Positions 10,233 to 18,624 of a DNA stretch of 64,000 bases are shown here, one piece after another. The stretch's first letter is position 1, and each line of letters begins with the position of its first letter. The notes beneath the pieces were generated by a model, which was not told where the DNA came from, did not search any database, and worked only from the letters and a program-made list of their open reading frames with translations. The DNA comes from Catellatospora tritici (GTDB taxonomy: Bacteria; Actinomycetota; Actinomycetes; Mycobacteriales; Micromonosporaceae). Both the position numbers and the translations under genes were made by a program. The stretch is from positions 446,706-510,705 of the forward strand of contig NZ_JAHRCY010000003.1 of NCBI RefSeq assembly GCF_019083965.1. The letters run 5' to 3'.

Positions 10233-10660
10233 CCGACCCCCGTGGCCCCCGCTTCGGCGCCGTCCTCACCACGATCGTGCTGGTGGCCGTCCTGCTCACC
10301 GGATCCGGCCGGCTGGTGCTGGCACAGGCGGCGGTGTTCGCGGTGACGGCGGCATGGCCGCGCCTGGGGCCGTACGGGCTGCTGTACCGGGTACTGCTCG
10401 CCCCGCGTCTGGCCCCGCCCACCGAGCTGGAGCCGCTGGCGCCGGTGCGCTTCGCGCAGCTCGTCGGGCTGGTGTTCGCGCTGGTCTCGGCGGCCGGTTA
10501 CCTGTCCGGTGCCGCGGTCGTCGGGGCGATCGCGGCCGGGTTCGCACTGGTCGCGGCGTTCCTGAACGGTGCGTTCGGACTGTGCCTGGGCTGCGAGCTC
10601 TTCCTGGCGTACCGCCGCCTCACCGGCCGCCCCCTCGCCGCCCGCGTCCCCATCGCCTGA
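10229..10660 (+). CDS. DUF4395 family membrane protein
   Basis: The 143-residue hydrophobic protein has about four membrane segments and matches DUF4395 features: an N-terminal DPRGPRFGA, a central RFAQLVGLVFALVS and the conserved cysteine pair LCLGCE near the C-terminus. The paired cysteines and the four-base overlap with the upstream thioredoxin gene suggest that it exchanges electrons with that protein. Function is not established for the family. No terminator is obvious; the gene is followed by repeat-rich DNA. Confidence 0.82.
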   Translation: MTDPRGPRFGAVLTTIVLVAVLLTGSGRLVLAQAAVFAVTAAWPRLGPYGLLYRVLLAPRLAPPTELEPLAPVRFAQLVGLVFALVSAAGYLSGAAVVGAIAAGFALVAAFLNGAFGLCLGCELFLAYRRLTGRPLAARVPIA

Positions 10661-10765
10661 CACTCCGTCACCCCGTCGCCGCGCCATCCTGGCGCCCCGC
10701 CACCCTGCCACCGCGCCACCCTGCCGCCCCGACATCCCGCCGCCCTGGCGTTGGTGCGCCGATGC

Positions 10766-10830
10766 GTGCAGGTTCGGGGAAAGTGCCGGAATCTTGGCCC
10801 GTTTTCGTGCAGTTTCCCCGAAACTGCACG
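10766..10830. repeat. Dispersed palindromic repeat family B, copy 1
   Basis: Left element GTGCAGGTTCGGGGAAAGTGC (split here as GTGCAGGTTC and GGGGAAAGTGC) at 10766-10786 is an imperfect copy; the right element at 10807-10829 is a palindrome GTGCAGTTTC-CCC-GAAACTGCAC. The two are in inverted orientation about 20 bp apart. Better-preserved copies lie at 24719 and 28981. Confidence 0.75.
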
Positions 10831-10871
10831 CAGCCAACGCAGCCAACGCAGCCAACGCAGCCAACGCAGCC
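10828..10871. repeat. 9-bp tandem array (ACGCAGCCA)
   Basis: Four complete ACGCAGCCA units and one partial unit directly follow the family-B repeat, sharing its last bases. If read as protein this would be Thr-Gln-Pro repeats, but no start, ribosome site or homologous frame supports translation. Confidence 0.9.
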
Positions 10872-10965
10872 GGGCGACCGCGGCCAGCGCGGCGACCGGC
10901 GCGACCCGGGCGACCGGGCCAACCGAGGCGACCGGGCAACCGGGTGATCACGGTGTCAGGGTGGT

Positions 10966-11003
10966 GACACGCCGTCGAACACGTCCATTAGTTCATGATC
11001 AAC
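10966..11003. repeat. Dispersed repeat family D, copy 1
   Basis: GACACGCCGTCGAAC, then about 10 variable bases, then AGTTCATGATCA. The same order of blocks is found at 31589-31626. Both copies lie at or just beyond the 3' end of a minus-strand gene. Confidence 0.65.
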
Positions 11004-11074
11004 GGGGTGGGAAAAGGGGCCCCGCGGGCCGGTGGGGCGCCGCGGGGCCGGGTGGGGCTGGGTGGGGGGCTGGG

Positions 11075-13288
11075 TCAGGAGCGGCCGGGTTCGAGGCGGC
11101 GCATGGCCAGACGGGTGAGCAGGGTGAGGACGACCATCTGTACGACGATGAAGACGATGGCCCGCCACCAGGTCTCGGCGCTGTGTGTGAACAACGGATC
11201 CTGGAACAGCTTCGGCAGCATCTTGCCGACGTCGACGGTGGCCGCCGCGGCGCTGAAGCCCCACCGGGTCGGGAAGATCCAGGCGATGATCTCCATGATC
11301 TGGTTGCCCGCGAGCAGGAACAGACCGCCGGAGAAGACCAGCTGGGCCATGACCACCACGACCATGATCGGCGTGGTCTGCTCGCTGGTCCGCGCCAACG
11401 CGCTGATCAGCAGGCCGAGCACGGTCGACACCAGCGCCACCGCCACCATCGCGACGATGATCTCAACGGTCTGGCTCGGGATCACCAGGTACTCCGACGG
11501 CGTGCCCTTGAACAGCGCGAGGTAGACGAACAGCGCCACCTGCGCGGTGTTGATCAGGAAGAACACCGTCAGCTTCGAGCTGAGGTACGCCGCGGCCGAC
11601 AGGCCCACCGCCCGTTCCCGGGCGTAGATCGGGGCCTCGCCGACGATCTCGCGCATCGACGCGGCCGTACCGATGAACGCCGCGCCGGTGACGAGCACCA
11701 CCAGCAGCTGCATCGCCTCCAGCGTGATGGTGCGCTGCATGGCCAGGCCGTGCTCACCGGGCACGGTGTATGACAGACCGGCCAGGATCAGCGGCATCGC
11801 CAGCAGGAACAGGCTGAACCCGCGATCGGAGAAGATCACGTTCAGCATGCGCAGGCACAGCGTGAAGTACTGCCGGATCGGCGCGCTGGGGTTGCGGGCG
11901 AACAGCCGGAACGTGCGTTTGTCCATGTTCACGGTGCCGGGCTTGGCCGCGGCCACGTTGGGCCGGATGCGTACGCCCTGCGCGTCCACGCCCGCCGGGG
12001 CGGCGGGTTCGGCATCGTCGGCCGGGTTGACCGGCAGCTCGACGGCGCCGGTGTCCAGCAGCGTCGGCTCGTCGGTGCGCTGGGTGGGGATCGCCGCGAC
12101 CGGGTCGGCCGGGGCCTGCTCGGCGGCGGGCGCCGGGGCGGGCTCCTGCCGGGTGACCGGGGCGACGGCGCTGACATAGCGGGCGTACAGCGGGGAGTTG
12201 CGGAAGGCGCGAGTCCACCGCTCCGGCTCGTCGGTGATCTTGGTGAAGACGTCGGCGTAGTCCTCGGCGCCGAAGAACTCCAGCAGCTGGTCCGGCGGGC
12301 CGAAGTAGCCCATGGTGCCGCCCAGGCACATCACCAGCACCCGGTCACACATGTCCAGGTGCAGCACGCTGTGGGTGACCACGACGACGGTCTTGCCCTT
12401 GTCGGCGAGCTCGCGCAGCTCGGTCATGACGCCCTTGTCCAGCGCCGGGTCCAGGCCCGAGGTGGGCTCATCCAGGCACAGCAGCGACGGCTCGGTGAGC
12501 AGCTCCATCGCGACCGAGGCGCGCTTGCGCTGACCGCCGGAGAGGGTGTCGATGCGTGCCTTGGCCCGGTGGCTCAGGCGCATGGTCTCCATGACCTCGT
12601 TGACCTTGGCCCAGCGGACCTTGCGCGGCACGTCGTCGGCGAAGCGCAGCGCGGCGGCGTACCGCAGGGCGGTGCGGACCTTGAGCTGCTTGTGCAGCAC
12701 GTCGTCCTGGGGCACCATGCCGATGCGGTAGCGCAGTTGGGCGTAGTCGGCGTATAGGTCGTGCCCGCCGTACCACAGGCGGCCCTGGGTGGCCGGGCGC
12801 AGACCGGTGAGCGCCTTGAGCAGCGTCGACTTGCCGCAGCCGCTGGGCCCGATGAGCGCCAGCAGGCTGCCCTCCTGGAGGGAGAAGCTGACGTCGTCGA
12901 TGAGTATTTTGTTGTCTATGCGCACGGTCAGGTCGTCGGCGACGATCGAGGCGGGGCCGGTGTCGATGTGCTCGTGCAGCCGTCCGCCGTCGAAGAGCAT
13001 CTCGTGGCGGCCGATCGAGACCAGGTCCCCGGCGTGCAGCGTGGTGGCCTTGACCACCTGGCGTCCGTTGAGGAACGTGCCGTTGCGGCTGCCCAGGTCG
13101 ACGATCTGGTAGGCGTTGCCGACCCGGCGCAGCTCGGCGTGGTGTCGCGAGGCCTGCAGATCGCTGATGACTATGTCGTTGTCGCTGTCGCGTCCCAGGC
13201 GGGTGCGGGCGGCGCCGTCGGCGGCCGCCGGTCCGGCGCCGGCCGGCGCCGCGGCCGACTGGGCGGAGGTGGAGGGGTCGTTGGACAC
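11075..13288 (-). CDS. FHA-domain ABC transporter, ATPase and permease in one chain
   Basis: The 737-residue protein starts with one FHA domain (about 28-100: LGRDSDNDIVISD, SRHHAEL, NGTFLNG), which binds phosphothreonine. An ABCG-type ATPase follows (about 115-340: Walker A GPSGCGKST, signature LSGGQRKR, Walker B LLCLDEP), then a Pro/Ala-rich linker (about 375-440) and an ABC2 permease with six helices. The layout matches mycobacterial Rv1747, which is regulated by PknF phosphorylation, except that only one FHA domain is seen here. Start GTG at 13288 is preceded by AAGGATGA. The substrate is unknown; cell-envelope lipids or glycans are plausible. The kinase at 20152 could be a regulator, but no direct evidence exists. 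Confidence 0.88.
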   Translation of the reverse strand: MSNDPSTSAQSAAAPAGAGPAAADGAARTRLGRDSDNDIVISDLQASRHHAELRRVGNAYQIVDLGSRNGTFLNGRQVVKATTLHAGDLVSIGRHEMLFDGGRLHEHIDTGPASIVADDLTVRIDNKILIDDVSFSLQEGSLLALIGPSGCGKSTLLKALTGLRPATQGRLWYGGHDLYADYAQLRYRIGMVPQDDVLHKQLKVRTALRYAAALRFADDVPRKVRWAKVNEVMETMRLSHRAKARIDTLSGGQRKRASVAMELLTEPSLLCLDEPTSGLDPALDKGVMTELRELADKGKTVVVVTHSVLHLDMCDRVLVMCLGGTMGYFGPPDQLLEFFGAEDYADVFTKITDEPERWTRAFRNSPLYARYVSAVAPVTRQEPAPAPAAEQAPADPVAAIPTQRTDEPTLLDTGAVELPVNPADDAEPAAPAGVDAQGVRIRPNVAAAKPGTVNMDKRTFRLFARNPSAPIRQYFTLCLRMLNVIFSDRGFSLFLLAMPLILAGLSYTVPGEHGLAMQRTITLEAMQLLVVLVTGAAFIGTAASMREIVGEAPIYARERAVGLSAAAYLSSKLTVFFLINTAQVALFVYLALFKGTPSEYLVIPSQTVEIIVAMVAVALVSTVLGLLISALARTSEQTTPIMVVVVMAQLVFSGGLFLLAGNQIMEIIAWIFPTRWGFSAAAATVDVGKMLPKLFQDPLFTHSAETWWRAIVFIVVQMVVLTLLTRLAMRRLEPGRS

Positions 13289-13435
13289 CCGGTCATCCTT
13301 GCGGCAAGGTCAGCGCAGAGCAAGCGCCGTATGGCCGGAATGGGCCGCCGTCAGGAACACGACCGGGGGATGTTCCCTGACGTGATCACGGCCACGATCC
13401 TCGGCAGTGGGGCGGATCGGCGCTAAGGTGGTCGA

Positions 13436-13592
13436 GGTCGGTGCGTGGACAGTGTCCCCGGGCCTCAAATACAAAGCCTTCACGGAATACCGTACGGCTG
13501 GAGCCGTGTCGCGCCACTCGCCGCGAGGCGACCGCACGCACCGACCATCTACTTCCTTGAGCCGCGCCCTGCCCAGTGGCGCGGCTCTTTCT
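13436..13592 (+). ncRNA. Candidate structured small RNA with own promoter and terminator
   Basis: In a 574-bp gap without coding sequence, a TAAGGT hexamer (13424-13429) lies 6 nt before GGTCGGTGCGTG (13436-13447). This 12-mer pairs perfectly with CACGCACCGACC (13534-13545), closing a domain of about 110 nt. Inside are further hairpins: GGAC-AGT-GTCC, ACGG-AATA-CCGT, ACGGC-TGGA-GCCGT and a GNRA-type CGCC-GCGA-GGCG. A textbook terminator follows: stem GAGCCGCGCC/GGCGCGGCTC (13559-13587) and TTTCT. A promoter, closed multibranch fold and terminator in that order argue for a transcribed RNA of about 157 nt. I do not recognise its family; it does not look like tmRNA, SRP RNA, RNase P RNA or the 6C RNA. 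Confidence 0.5.
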
Positions 13593-13596
13593 CGCC

Positions 13597-13643
13597 GACC
13601 GCCCGCCCCGGATCCCGATCAGCTCCGGAGCGGGCGGTCTTTT
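13597..13643 (+). terminator. Second rho-independent-type hairpin in the 13.4-13.6 kb gap
   Basis: GACCGCCCGC (13597-13606) pairs with GCGGGCGGTC (13630-13639), with an inner CCGGA/TCCGG stem, followed by TTTT. It starts five bases after the first terminator's T-run and points the same way, so the two may act in tandem. From here to 13850 I see only an interrupted repeat GTCTGT-A-ACAGAC (13830-13842) before the protease ribosome site. Confidence 0.6.
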
Positions 13644-13862
13644 CGGCACCGCCAGGCGATACTTCGGCGAGAGTACCAACAAAATAGCCCTCCATCCATA
13701 CCCCGGCGCGCCGATTCCGGCCCGCCCGTGGGCGTCGGCTCGAAGAATCTTGAGAATTCGTGGAACCCAACGGCACGTCTGCCGCGTGTACGCATTGCGA
13801 TGCATGAGTACCTTGCGTCGTGAGTGGACAGTCTGTAACAGACGCCGAATGGGGGAGCGCGC

Positions 13863-16800
13863 ATGCGATCTCGACGGATGCTGGCCGGCATACTCGCCGC
13901 CGCCGTCGTCACATCGTTACTGGCCGGGGAACCGGGCATGGCAGGGCCGCAACCGGCCGCCACCGCCCGCACGGGTTCGGGCCAGCAGCAGGCTCAGGCA
14001 GTCGGACGCACGGTCACCCTGGTGACCGGCGACCGGGTGACCACGCACGGAGACGAAAGGATCAGCATCACCCCGCGCGAGGGTGTGCAGTACCTGCGCT
14101 ACACCCGCGCCGGACACCGTTACGTCATCCCGACCGACGCGCTGCCGATGCTGCGCGCCGACCGGCTCGACCTGCGGTTGTTCGACATCACCGGGCTGCT
14201 CGCGGCCGGTTACGACCGCCGTGACTCGCTGCCGCTGCTGGTCTCCGGGGTCGGCAGCACCGCCGCCGCGCCCGCCGGGCTGACCGTCACGCGTCGGCTG
14301 TCGGTCCTGCGCGGGTACGCGGCCAAGGCGCCGCGCGCCAAGCTCGGGTCGTACTGGAAGAATCTGAAGTCGGCCGGCGGCAACGCCCGCGTGGCCAACC
14401 CGGGCAAGGTCTGGCTCGACGGGCTGCGCAAGCCCAGCCTCGACGTGAGCGTGCCGCAGATCGGCGCGCCCGCGGCCTGGGCGGCGGGCTTCGACGGCAC
14501 CGGCGTGAAGGTCGCGGTGCTCGACACCGGCATCGACGCGACCCACCCCGACCTGGCCGGGAAGGTGGCGGCGGAGCAGAACTTCGCCACCGAGTACGAG
14601 GACGGCCTCGACCACGTCGGTCACGGCACCCACGTCGCCTCGACCATTGCCGGTTCCGGCGCGGCGTCGAGCGGCAAGTACAAGGGCGTGGCGCCCGGGG
14701 CGACCCTGCTCGACGGCAAGGTCTGCTTCGAGGGCGGCTGCGCCGAGTCGTGGATCCTCGACGGCATGCAGTGGGCCGCCGCCAACGGCGCCGACGTGGT
14801 CAACATGAGCCTCGGCGGCACCGACGGCCCCGAGATCGACCCGATCGAGCAGGCCGTCAACGACCTCACCGCCTCGTCGAACATCCTGTTCGTCATCGCC
14901 GCGGGCAACGCCGGCGGCGACGAGACGGTCGGCTCGCCCGCCAGCGCCGACGCGGCGCTCGCGGTCGGCGCGGTCTACAAGAACGAGGACCTGGCCGAGT
15001 TCTCCAGCCGGGGTCCGCGCGTCGGCGACGCCGCGCTCAAGCCGGAGATCACCGGGCCGGGCGTGGACATCGTGGCCGCCAACAGCAAGGACGGCTTCCT
15101 GGGCGAGCCCGGCCAGCCATACACCACGCTGTCGGGCACCTCGATGGCCACTCCGCACGTGGCCGGTGCCGCGGCGCTGCTCACCCAGGTGCACCCCGAC
15201 TGGTCGGCGGAGCGGCGCAAGACCACGCTGATCGGGTCGGCGGCGCCGAACCCGGCCATCGACGGCCCGTTCGCGCAGGGCGCGGGCCGGGTCGACGTGG
15301 CCCGCGCGATCAACCAGTCGGTCACGGCCGAACCTGCCGTGGTCAGCCTGGGCCGCCAGGAGTGGCCGCACGGCGACGACACCGTCGACGTGCGCACGGT
15401 CACCTACCGCAACGGCGGCGCGGCCGACGTCACGCTGGCGCTGGCACTGGACACCGCGGCTCCGGCCGGGTATTTCTCGCTCAGCGCGAGCACGCTCACC
15501 GTCCCGGCGGGCGGCACCGCCTCGGTGCAGCTCACCTCGGACGTGCGCGGTGGCACCGCGACCGGCTACTTCGGCGGCCGGATCACGGCCACCGCGGGCG
15601 CGGTCAAGGTGACGACTCCGTTCGCGGTGGACCGCGAGGAGGAGAAGTTCACCCTCAGCCTGCCGCACCTGGACCTGGCGGGTCAGCCGGCCACGGACTA
15701 CCTGACCATCCTGTACAACCAGGAGACGGGCAAGGAGCTGGTGCTGTTCGGCGGCGAGAACCCCGACACCGACCTGCGTGTCCCGGCGGGCACGTACCTG
15801 CTGTTCAGCTGGCTGCCGACCGAGACCGGGGTCACCCAGCTGGTGTACCCGCGCCTGGTGGTCACCGGGGCGCGCACGGTCACCATGGACGCGCGCGACT
15901 CCGGCGTGTTCGACGTGACCGTGCCCGATCCCACCGCGATCGCCGTCTCGGCTGACATCAACGTCGAGTTCCCGTCGGTCAACGGTGGCACGATCGGGGT
16001 CGGTGCGTCGGTCGGCGGCTATGAGAACCTCCGCTCGGGACCGCTGGACGGCGAAGCCGTGCCGGGCCTGCTGTCCTGGACCGGCGGCACGTTCGCGCAG
16101 GTCGACGCGGACGGCAACGCGTCGGCCAGCCCGGTGATCTACAACGGCGCCTGGTGGCAGTCGGACCGCATCATGACCGGCTTCACCAAGCACCTGAACG
16201 TCGGTGACTTCGCCAAGGTGCAGGCCAAGCACTACGCCCACGTGCCGGGCGCGCTCGGCTTCAAGGGCGCGATCGCCTGGATCCCGGGCGCCAGTAGCGC
16301 CTCGGCGCTGTCCATCGGCACCGAACTGCCCTACTCCCGCGCCGAGTACTACACCGGCGACGTGACGTGGGAGCCCATCTTCGACGAGGTGCTCATCGGG
16401 GAGGAACAGTTCTCGTACGTCCAGTCGCTGTATGGCGGCAGCAAGCAGTACCAGACCGGGCGCACCTACCAGGAGACCTGGAACCAGGCGGTGTTCGGGC
16501 CGGTGCTCACCCGGGACGAGCGCTACGCCGATGTGCTCCGCGAAGGTGACCTCCTGCTGGTGGGTCACGGGCCGTACGGCGACGCCGCCGGCCACACCGG
16601 CGGCGGTGACTACACCTCGGCCCGCACGGCCGTCTACCGCGACGGCGCGCTGCTCGTGGAGACGGCCGAGCCGTTCGCCTTCCTCGAGGACGTGCCGGCG
16701 GCGCCGGGCCGGTTCCGGATCGAGTCCTCGGTCGAGCGGGGCGCTCCGGCGATCCTGTCGACGAAGGAGAAGACGGTCTGGACCTTCCGCTCCGGCCACA

Positions 16801-17141
16801 CCGACGAGCTGACGCGGCTGCCGGTCACGGCGCTGGGCTTCGCGCCCGCGCTGAGCGACCGCAACACCGCGAAGGCGGGCAGCCTGGCCGTCATCCCGGT
16901 GACGCCGTGGCAGCAGTTCCAGTCGGGTGCGGGCAGCCTGCGCAAGCTGACCGTGCAGGTGTCGTTCGACGACGGCAAGCACTGGGTGAAGGCGCCGGTG
17001 CTGCACCTGGGCGGCTGCTGGCTGGTCACGGTCCTGCACCCGAACAAGGCGGGGTTCGTCTCCATCAAGGCCGCCGGTGAGGACAGCAAGGGCAACACCG
17101 TGGAACAGACGATCATCCGGGCGTACCGGCTGGTCAAGTAA
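13863..17141 (+). CDS. Secreted subtilisin-family (S8) serine protease, multidomain
   Basis: The 1092-residue product has a signal peptide (about 1-27) and a propeptide-like region (about 45-190) with the actinobacterial VTLVTGDRV motif. The S8 catalytic domain follows (about 195-480), with Asp221 (AVLDTGID), His254 (GHGTHVAS), oxyanion Asn349 (AAGNAG) and Ser427 (SGTSMATPHVAGA). A C-terminal half of about 600 residues contains beta-rich sandwich regions of unknown role. ATG at 13863 is preceded by GGGGGAG. It should degrade proteins outside the cell, after autoprocessing. It is flanked upstream by the candidate RNA and downstream by a shared terminator with the convergent LPMO gene. Confidence 0.9.
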   Translation: MRSRRMLAGILAAAVVTSLLAGEPGMAGPQPAATARTGSGQQQAQAVGRTVTLVTGDRVTTHGDERISITPREGVQYLRYTRAGHRYVIPTDALPMLRADRLDLRLFDITGLLAAGYDRRDSLPLLVSGVGSTAAAPAGLTVTRRLSVLRGYAAKAPRAKLGSYWKNLKSAGGNARVANPGKVWLDGLRKPSLDVSVPQIGAPAAWAAGFDGTGVKVAVLDTGIDATHPDLAGKVAAEQNFATEYEDGLDHVGHGTHVASTIAGSGAASSGKYKGVAPGATLLDGKVCFEGGCAESWILDGMQWAAANGADVVNMSLGGTDGPEIDPIEQAVNDLTASSNILFVIAAGNAGGDETVGSPASADAALAVGAVYKNEDLAEFSSRGPRVGDAALKPEITGPGVDIVAANSKDGFLGEPGQPYTTLSGTSMATPHVAGAAALLTQVHPDWSAERRKTTLIGSAAPNPAIDGPFAQGAGRVDVARAINQSVTAEPAVVSLGRQEWPHGDDTVDVRTVTYRNGGAADVTLALALDTAAPAGYFSLSASTLTVPAGGTASVQLTSDVRGGTATGYFGGRITATAGAVKVTTPFAVDREEEKFTLSLPHLDLAGQPATDYLTILYNQETGKELVLFGGENPDTDLRVPAGTYLLFSWLPTETGVTQLVYPRLVVTGARTVTMDARDSGVFDVTVPDPTAIAVSADINVEFPSVNGGTIGVGASVGGYENLRSGPLDGEAVPGLLSWTGGTFAQVDADGNASASPVIYNGAWWQSDRIMTGFTKHLNVGDFAKVQAKHYAHVPGALGFKGAIAWIPGASSASALSIGTELPYSRAEYYTGDVTWEPIFDEVLIGEEQFSYVQSLYGGSKQYQTGRTYQETWNQAVFGPVLTRDERYADVLREGDLLLVGHGPYGDAAGHTGGGDYTSARTAVYRDGALLVETAEPFAFLEDVPAAPGRFRIESSVERGAPAILSTKEKTVWTFRSGHTDELTRLPVTALGFAPALSDRNTAKAGSLAVIPVTPWQQFQSGAGSLRKLTVQVSFDDGKHWVKAPVLHLGGCWLVTVLHPNKAGFVSIKAAGEDSKGNTVEQTIIRAYRLVK

Positions 17142-17149
17142 CCGCTGAA

Positions 17150-17194
17150 AGCGGCGGCGGGGGTGGCCTTCGGGCCGCCCCCGCCGCTGTTTTC
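17150..17194. terminator. Shared terminator between protease and LPMO genes
   Basis: AGCGGCGGCGGGGGTGGCC (17150-17168) pairs with the GC-rich arm 17172-17188 around a TTC loop, followed by GTTTTCG on the + strand. It lies between two convergent stops only 61 bp apart and probably serves both. Confidence 0.75.
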
Positions 17195-17202
17195 GCGTTA
17201 TC

Positions 17203-18363
17203 TCACGGGCTGGTGCAGGTCAGCGTCGGCGCGTTGTTCGTGCCGGTGTGCGCGCCCAGGAACCCGAACGAGGTGCTGCCGCCGCCGGGGATGGCGGCGT
17301 TCCAGCTCACGTTCTTGAACGTGGCCACCGCCCCCGACTGCGTGTAGGTGCTGTTCCAGCTCTGCGACACCGTCTGCCCGTTGGCGAACGTGGCCTTGAC
17401 GGTCCAGCCGTTGAGCTGTGCCGTGCCCGGGTTGCGCACCGTCACCTCACCCTGGAACCCGTTGCTCCAGCTGTTGGTGACCGCGTACGTCGCGGTGCAC
17501 GCCCCGGTGGGCGTGCTCGGTGCCGGGCTGCTCGGCGCCGGTGAGGCGGACCGGGACGGCGACACCGACGGTGACGGCGAAGCCGACCGGGACGGGGACA
17601 CCGACGGCGACGGGGAACCCGCCGACGACGGCGACACCGACGGGGCCGGGGACTGGCTCGGCAGCGGGTTGTTGATGCCGGTCACCTGGCCGGTGCCGCC
17701 GTCGAAGACCACGTCCGAGCAGCCGTAGAACGTCTCGGTGCTGTCCGACCGCTTCCACACCGAGTAGATGACGTGGCGGCCGGTCTTCACGGGCAGGTTG
17801 CCCGACCAGTAGTAGTAGCCGTCCGGCGCCGGGCCGGACATCGGCGGGTGGTCGACGCTCAGGAACGGCTGCTCTTCCATGTCTGCCCAGGTCAGCGCCT
17901 GGTTGGGGTTGTAGCCGTCCTTGGTGACGTACAGGTAGAACCAGCCCGGGTGGGCGGCCCAGTTGCTGTAGCGCCAGTTGTGGTTGGCCCCCGAGGTCAG
18001 GTGGGTGAGCGGCCAGTCGCTGCGCGGGGCGTCGAATCCGGCGTACTTGGTGAAGCCGCCGCTGCACAGCGCACCGTCGGGGATGAAGCCGCGGGTGCGG
18101 CCCGCCCCGTCGGAGCGCAGCACGCCGAACCAGTCGTAGAACGGCTGGGTGCCGCCCACGGCCGCGGCGTTCTGGCAGGCCCCGTTGGTGGGCTTGATTT
18201 CGCCCGTGCTGCTCTTGCCGTCCACATAGCACAGGTAGGTGCGGCTGCCCGGGGTGAGCAGCGCGCCGTGCGCCGCCGCCGGACCAGGGTTGAGGAGCAT
18301 GGTCGCCACTCCGGCGGCCAGTGCCGCGGTCGCCGCGATCGCGGCCACCTTGAATCTGTTCAC
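17203..18363 (-). CDS. Secreted AA10 lytic polysaccharide monooxygenase with CBM2
   Basis: The 386-residue product has a signal peptide cleaved before His32 (PAAA|HGALLTPGSR). This gives the N-terminal histidine of the copper brace; His128 (SGANHNWRY) is the second ligand and Phe220 (TFYGCSDVVF) the likely axial residue. The AA10 domain spans about 32-225. It is followed by a repetitive Ser/Pro linker (about 230-285, SPSPSVSPSRSAS units) and a C-terminal CBM2 (about 288-386). It should cleave crystalline chitin or cellulose oxidatively. Start GTG at 18363 has GGAAAGGA upstream, displayed in a hairpin loop. It is convergent with the protease and divergent from a hypothetical gene. Confidence 0.92.
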   Translation of the reverse strand: MNRFKVAAIAATAALAAGVATMLLNPGPAAAHGALLTPGSRTYLCYVDGKSSTGEIKPTNGACQNAAAVGGTQPFYDWFGVLRSDGAGRTRGFIPDGALCSGGFTKYAGFDAPRSDWPLTHLTSGANHNWRYSNWAAHPGWFYLYVTKDGYNPNQALTWADMEEQPFLSVDHPPMSGPAPDGYYYWSGNLPVKTGRHVIYSVWKRSDSTETFYGCSDVVFDGGTGQVTGINNPLPSQSPAPSVSPSSAGSPSPSVSPSRSASPSPSVSPSRSASPAPSSPAPSTPTGACTATYAVTNSWSNGFQGEVTVRNPGTAQLNGWTVKATFANGQTVSQSWNSTYTQSGAVATFKNVSWNAAIPGGGSTSFGFLGAHTGTNNAPTLTCTSP

Positions 18364-18382
18364 GTGCTGTCCTTTCCAGCAC
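18364..18382 (-). promoter_or_regulatory. Hairpin presenting the LPMO ribosome-binding site
   Basis: On the minus strand GTGCTG and CAGCAC form a 6-bp stem around the loop GAAAGGA, which is the Shine-Dalgarno sequence, ending directly at the GTG start. The start codon itself is unpaired. The arrangement could favour initiation or act as a protein-binding site in the leader. The wider spacer (18383-18612) also holds a GCACCG-AAC-GCGGTGC hairpin and the LPMO promoter, which I cannot place exactly. Confidence 0.45.
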
Positions 18383-18624
18383 GGACACGCACCGCACGTC
18401 GGCGGGACGGGCCGTGCTGCGACTGCGGAGTCATCCCTGCCGGCACCGAACGCGGTGCGGGCAGAGCGGGGGACGGTCCGTCGCGTCGAACACGGCTCAC
18501 GCGCGTGCCGCGGCGCGCCCACGGGTGCCCTCGCGGCGCCACGGCATCGACATTGCACCATGTATGTACCGGTCAAGCAATGGTTGCGCAGTGCCATCGG
18601 CTTTGCGACCATGTGCCGGTGTCG

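Larger units (their letters stand above)
10661..11074. repeat. Gene-free repeat-rich spacer
   Basis: This 414-bp stretch between two convergent genes holds no convincing coding sequence. In order it contains degenerate CCGCCACCCTG-like repeats (10670-10745), a family-B palindromic repeat (10766-10830), a 9-bp tandem array (10828-10871), degenerate GGCGACC repeats (10871-10945) and a family-D copy (10966-11003). It then runs G-rich into the ABC transporter's 3' end. Confidence 0.8.

Noticed and set aside
13289..13862. Known riboswitch (such as ydaO/c-di-AMP) before the protease
   Set aside because: The conserved core sequences of ydaO are not visible, and the structured part ends in terminators about 220 bp before the gene, so it is described as a separate RNA candidate.
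13917..17039. A 1040-codon open frame on the minus strand
   Set aside because: It is antisense to the subtilisin gene, whose catalytic motifs are intact, and has only low-complexity composition.
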